DNA from: Scatosoma sp048465415
Lineage (GTDB): Bacteria; Bacillota; Clostridia; Christensenellales; Borkfalkiaceae
Reading direction: 5' to 3'
NCBI GenBank assembly: GCA_048465415.1
Contig: DBFWLO010000008.1
Coordinates: forward strand, 62,001-126,000
Length of the DNA: 64,000 nt
Shown here: positions 63,769 to 64,000 of the stretch, in pieces
Layout: each line of letters starts with the position of its first letter
Numbering within the stretch: position 1 is the first letter of the stretch
Translations under genes and position numbers: made by a program
Notes under the pieces: generated by a model
The model's database searches: none
Told to the model about the DNA's origin: nothing
The model's input: the letters and a program-made list of their open reading frames with translations, nothing else

Positions 63769-64000
63769 ATGTCAGCGAATTTAGAGGCTAAAAAACAGAT
63801 CGTCGAAGAGATCAAAGCGAAGATCGAGGCGAGCAGATCGGTGGTTCTTGCCGATTACAACAAGCTCAGCGTTCTCGAAGTCACCGCTTTGAGGAACAAG
63901 TTCAAGGAAGCGAAGTGCGAATACAAGGTTTATAAGAATACCCTTGTGAGAAAAGCCTTCAACGAACTCGGCGTCACCGATTTCGACAAGGATCTGAACG
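63769..64000 (+). CDS. rplJ: 50S ribosomal protein L10 (3' end outside window)
   Basis: The first 77 residues are present: EIKAKIEASRSVVLADYNKL, then TALRNKFKEA and YKVYKNTLVRKA, typical of L10. SD is AAAGGAGG. The gene continues past the window. Confidence 0.96.
   Translation, partial: MSANLEAKKQIVEEIKAKIEASRSVVLADYNKLSVLEVTALRNKFKEAKCEYKVYKNTLVRKAFNELGVTDFDKDLN

Overview
The window looks like chromosome from a spore-forming Clostridia-type Firmicute of roughly 50-55 % GC. The evidence is gene content and order. There is a sporulation and translation cluster yqfC-yqfD-phoH-pgpH-ybeY-era-yqzL-recO, followed by ppdK. There is a veg / SPOCS-LysM / ispE block, a uvrB-uvrA pair, and a rpmG-secE-nusG-rplK-rplA-(L10 leader)-rplJ block. 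Sigma-A promoters with 17-bp spacers and strong Shine-Dalgarno (SD) sequences occur throughout. Three promoters also match the mother-cell sporulation factor sigma-E. An uncultured gut lineage near Christensenellales/Borkfalkiaceae is possible, but that is inference.

Layout. 1-1301: 3' part of a GH20 glycosidase. 1431-1496: a 3' tRNA fragment plus terminator that looks like an attachment-site scar. 1587-9202: an accessory cassette with a tail-fibre-like glycine-rich protein, a 57-aa protein, a 1,646-aa RHS protein with an AT-rich exchangeable tip, and a lipoprotein that may be its immunity partner. The cassette starts with a near-consensus promoter carrying a LexA-type box just after the -10; uvrB has a near-identical arrangement, so the cassette is probably DNA-damage inducible. 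9315-11684: MerR regulator plus ABC exporter operon behind a 19-bp-spacer MerR promoter. 11804-17051: LacI regulator, then a decayed sugar-utilisation locus (two broken GH3 genes and two broken ABC sugar permeases). 17114-20356 (minus strand): an SPFH / zinc-ribbon membrane module resembling B. subtilis ydjG-ydjI. 20540-30724: mostly single genes (SDR, DegV, epimerase/TetR divergent pair, XRE membrane regulator, P2B calcium pump with a sigma-E promoter, zinc-ribbon and winged-helix membrane proteins). 30814-35726: uvrB-uvrA. 35797-39943: veg, SPOCS-LysM, ispE, an acidic membrane protein. 40058-45422: heterodimeric ABC exporter and ClC transporter. 45515-51796: the yqfC-to-recO cluster. 51947-54283: an Mrr-like nuclease with a very long linker. 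54440-57197: ppdK. 57338-59655: nucleotidyltransferase-like protein under a triple-repeat promoter, then an aminotransferase. 59705-60894: a three-repeat lipoprotein whose reading frame is interrupted at a run of ten G. 61020-64000: ribosomal and transcription genes, ending inside rplJ.

The signals most worth a second look are: (1) the SOS-controlled tail-fibre/RHS/lipoprotein cassette; (2) the poly-G lipoprotein, a candidate phase-variable gene that is off in this sequence; (3) the three sigma-E promoters, including one on the calcium pump; (4) the triple direct-repeat promoter at 57338-57415; (5) phoH with an apparent ATT start below a large hairpin; (6) PgpH lacking its extracellular domain; (7) the Mrr-type fusion. 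No CRISPR array, complete tRNA, rRNA or insertion sequence was seen.
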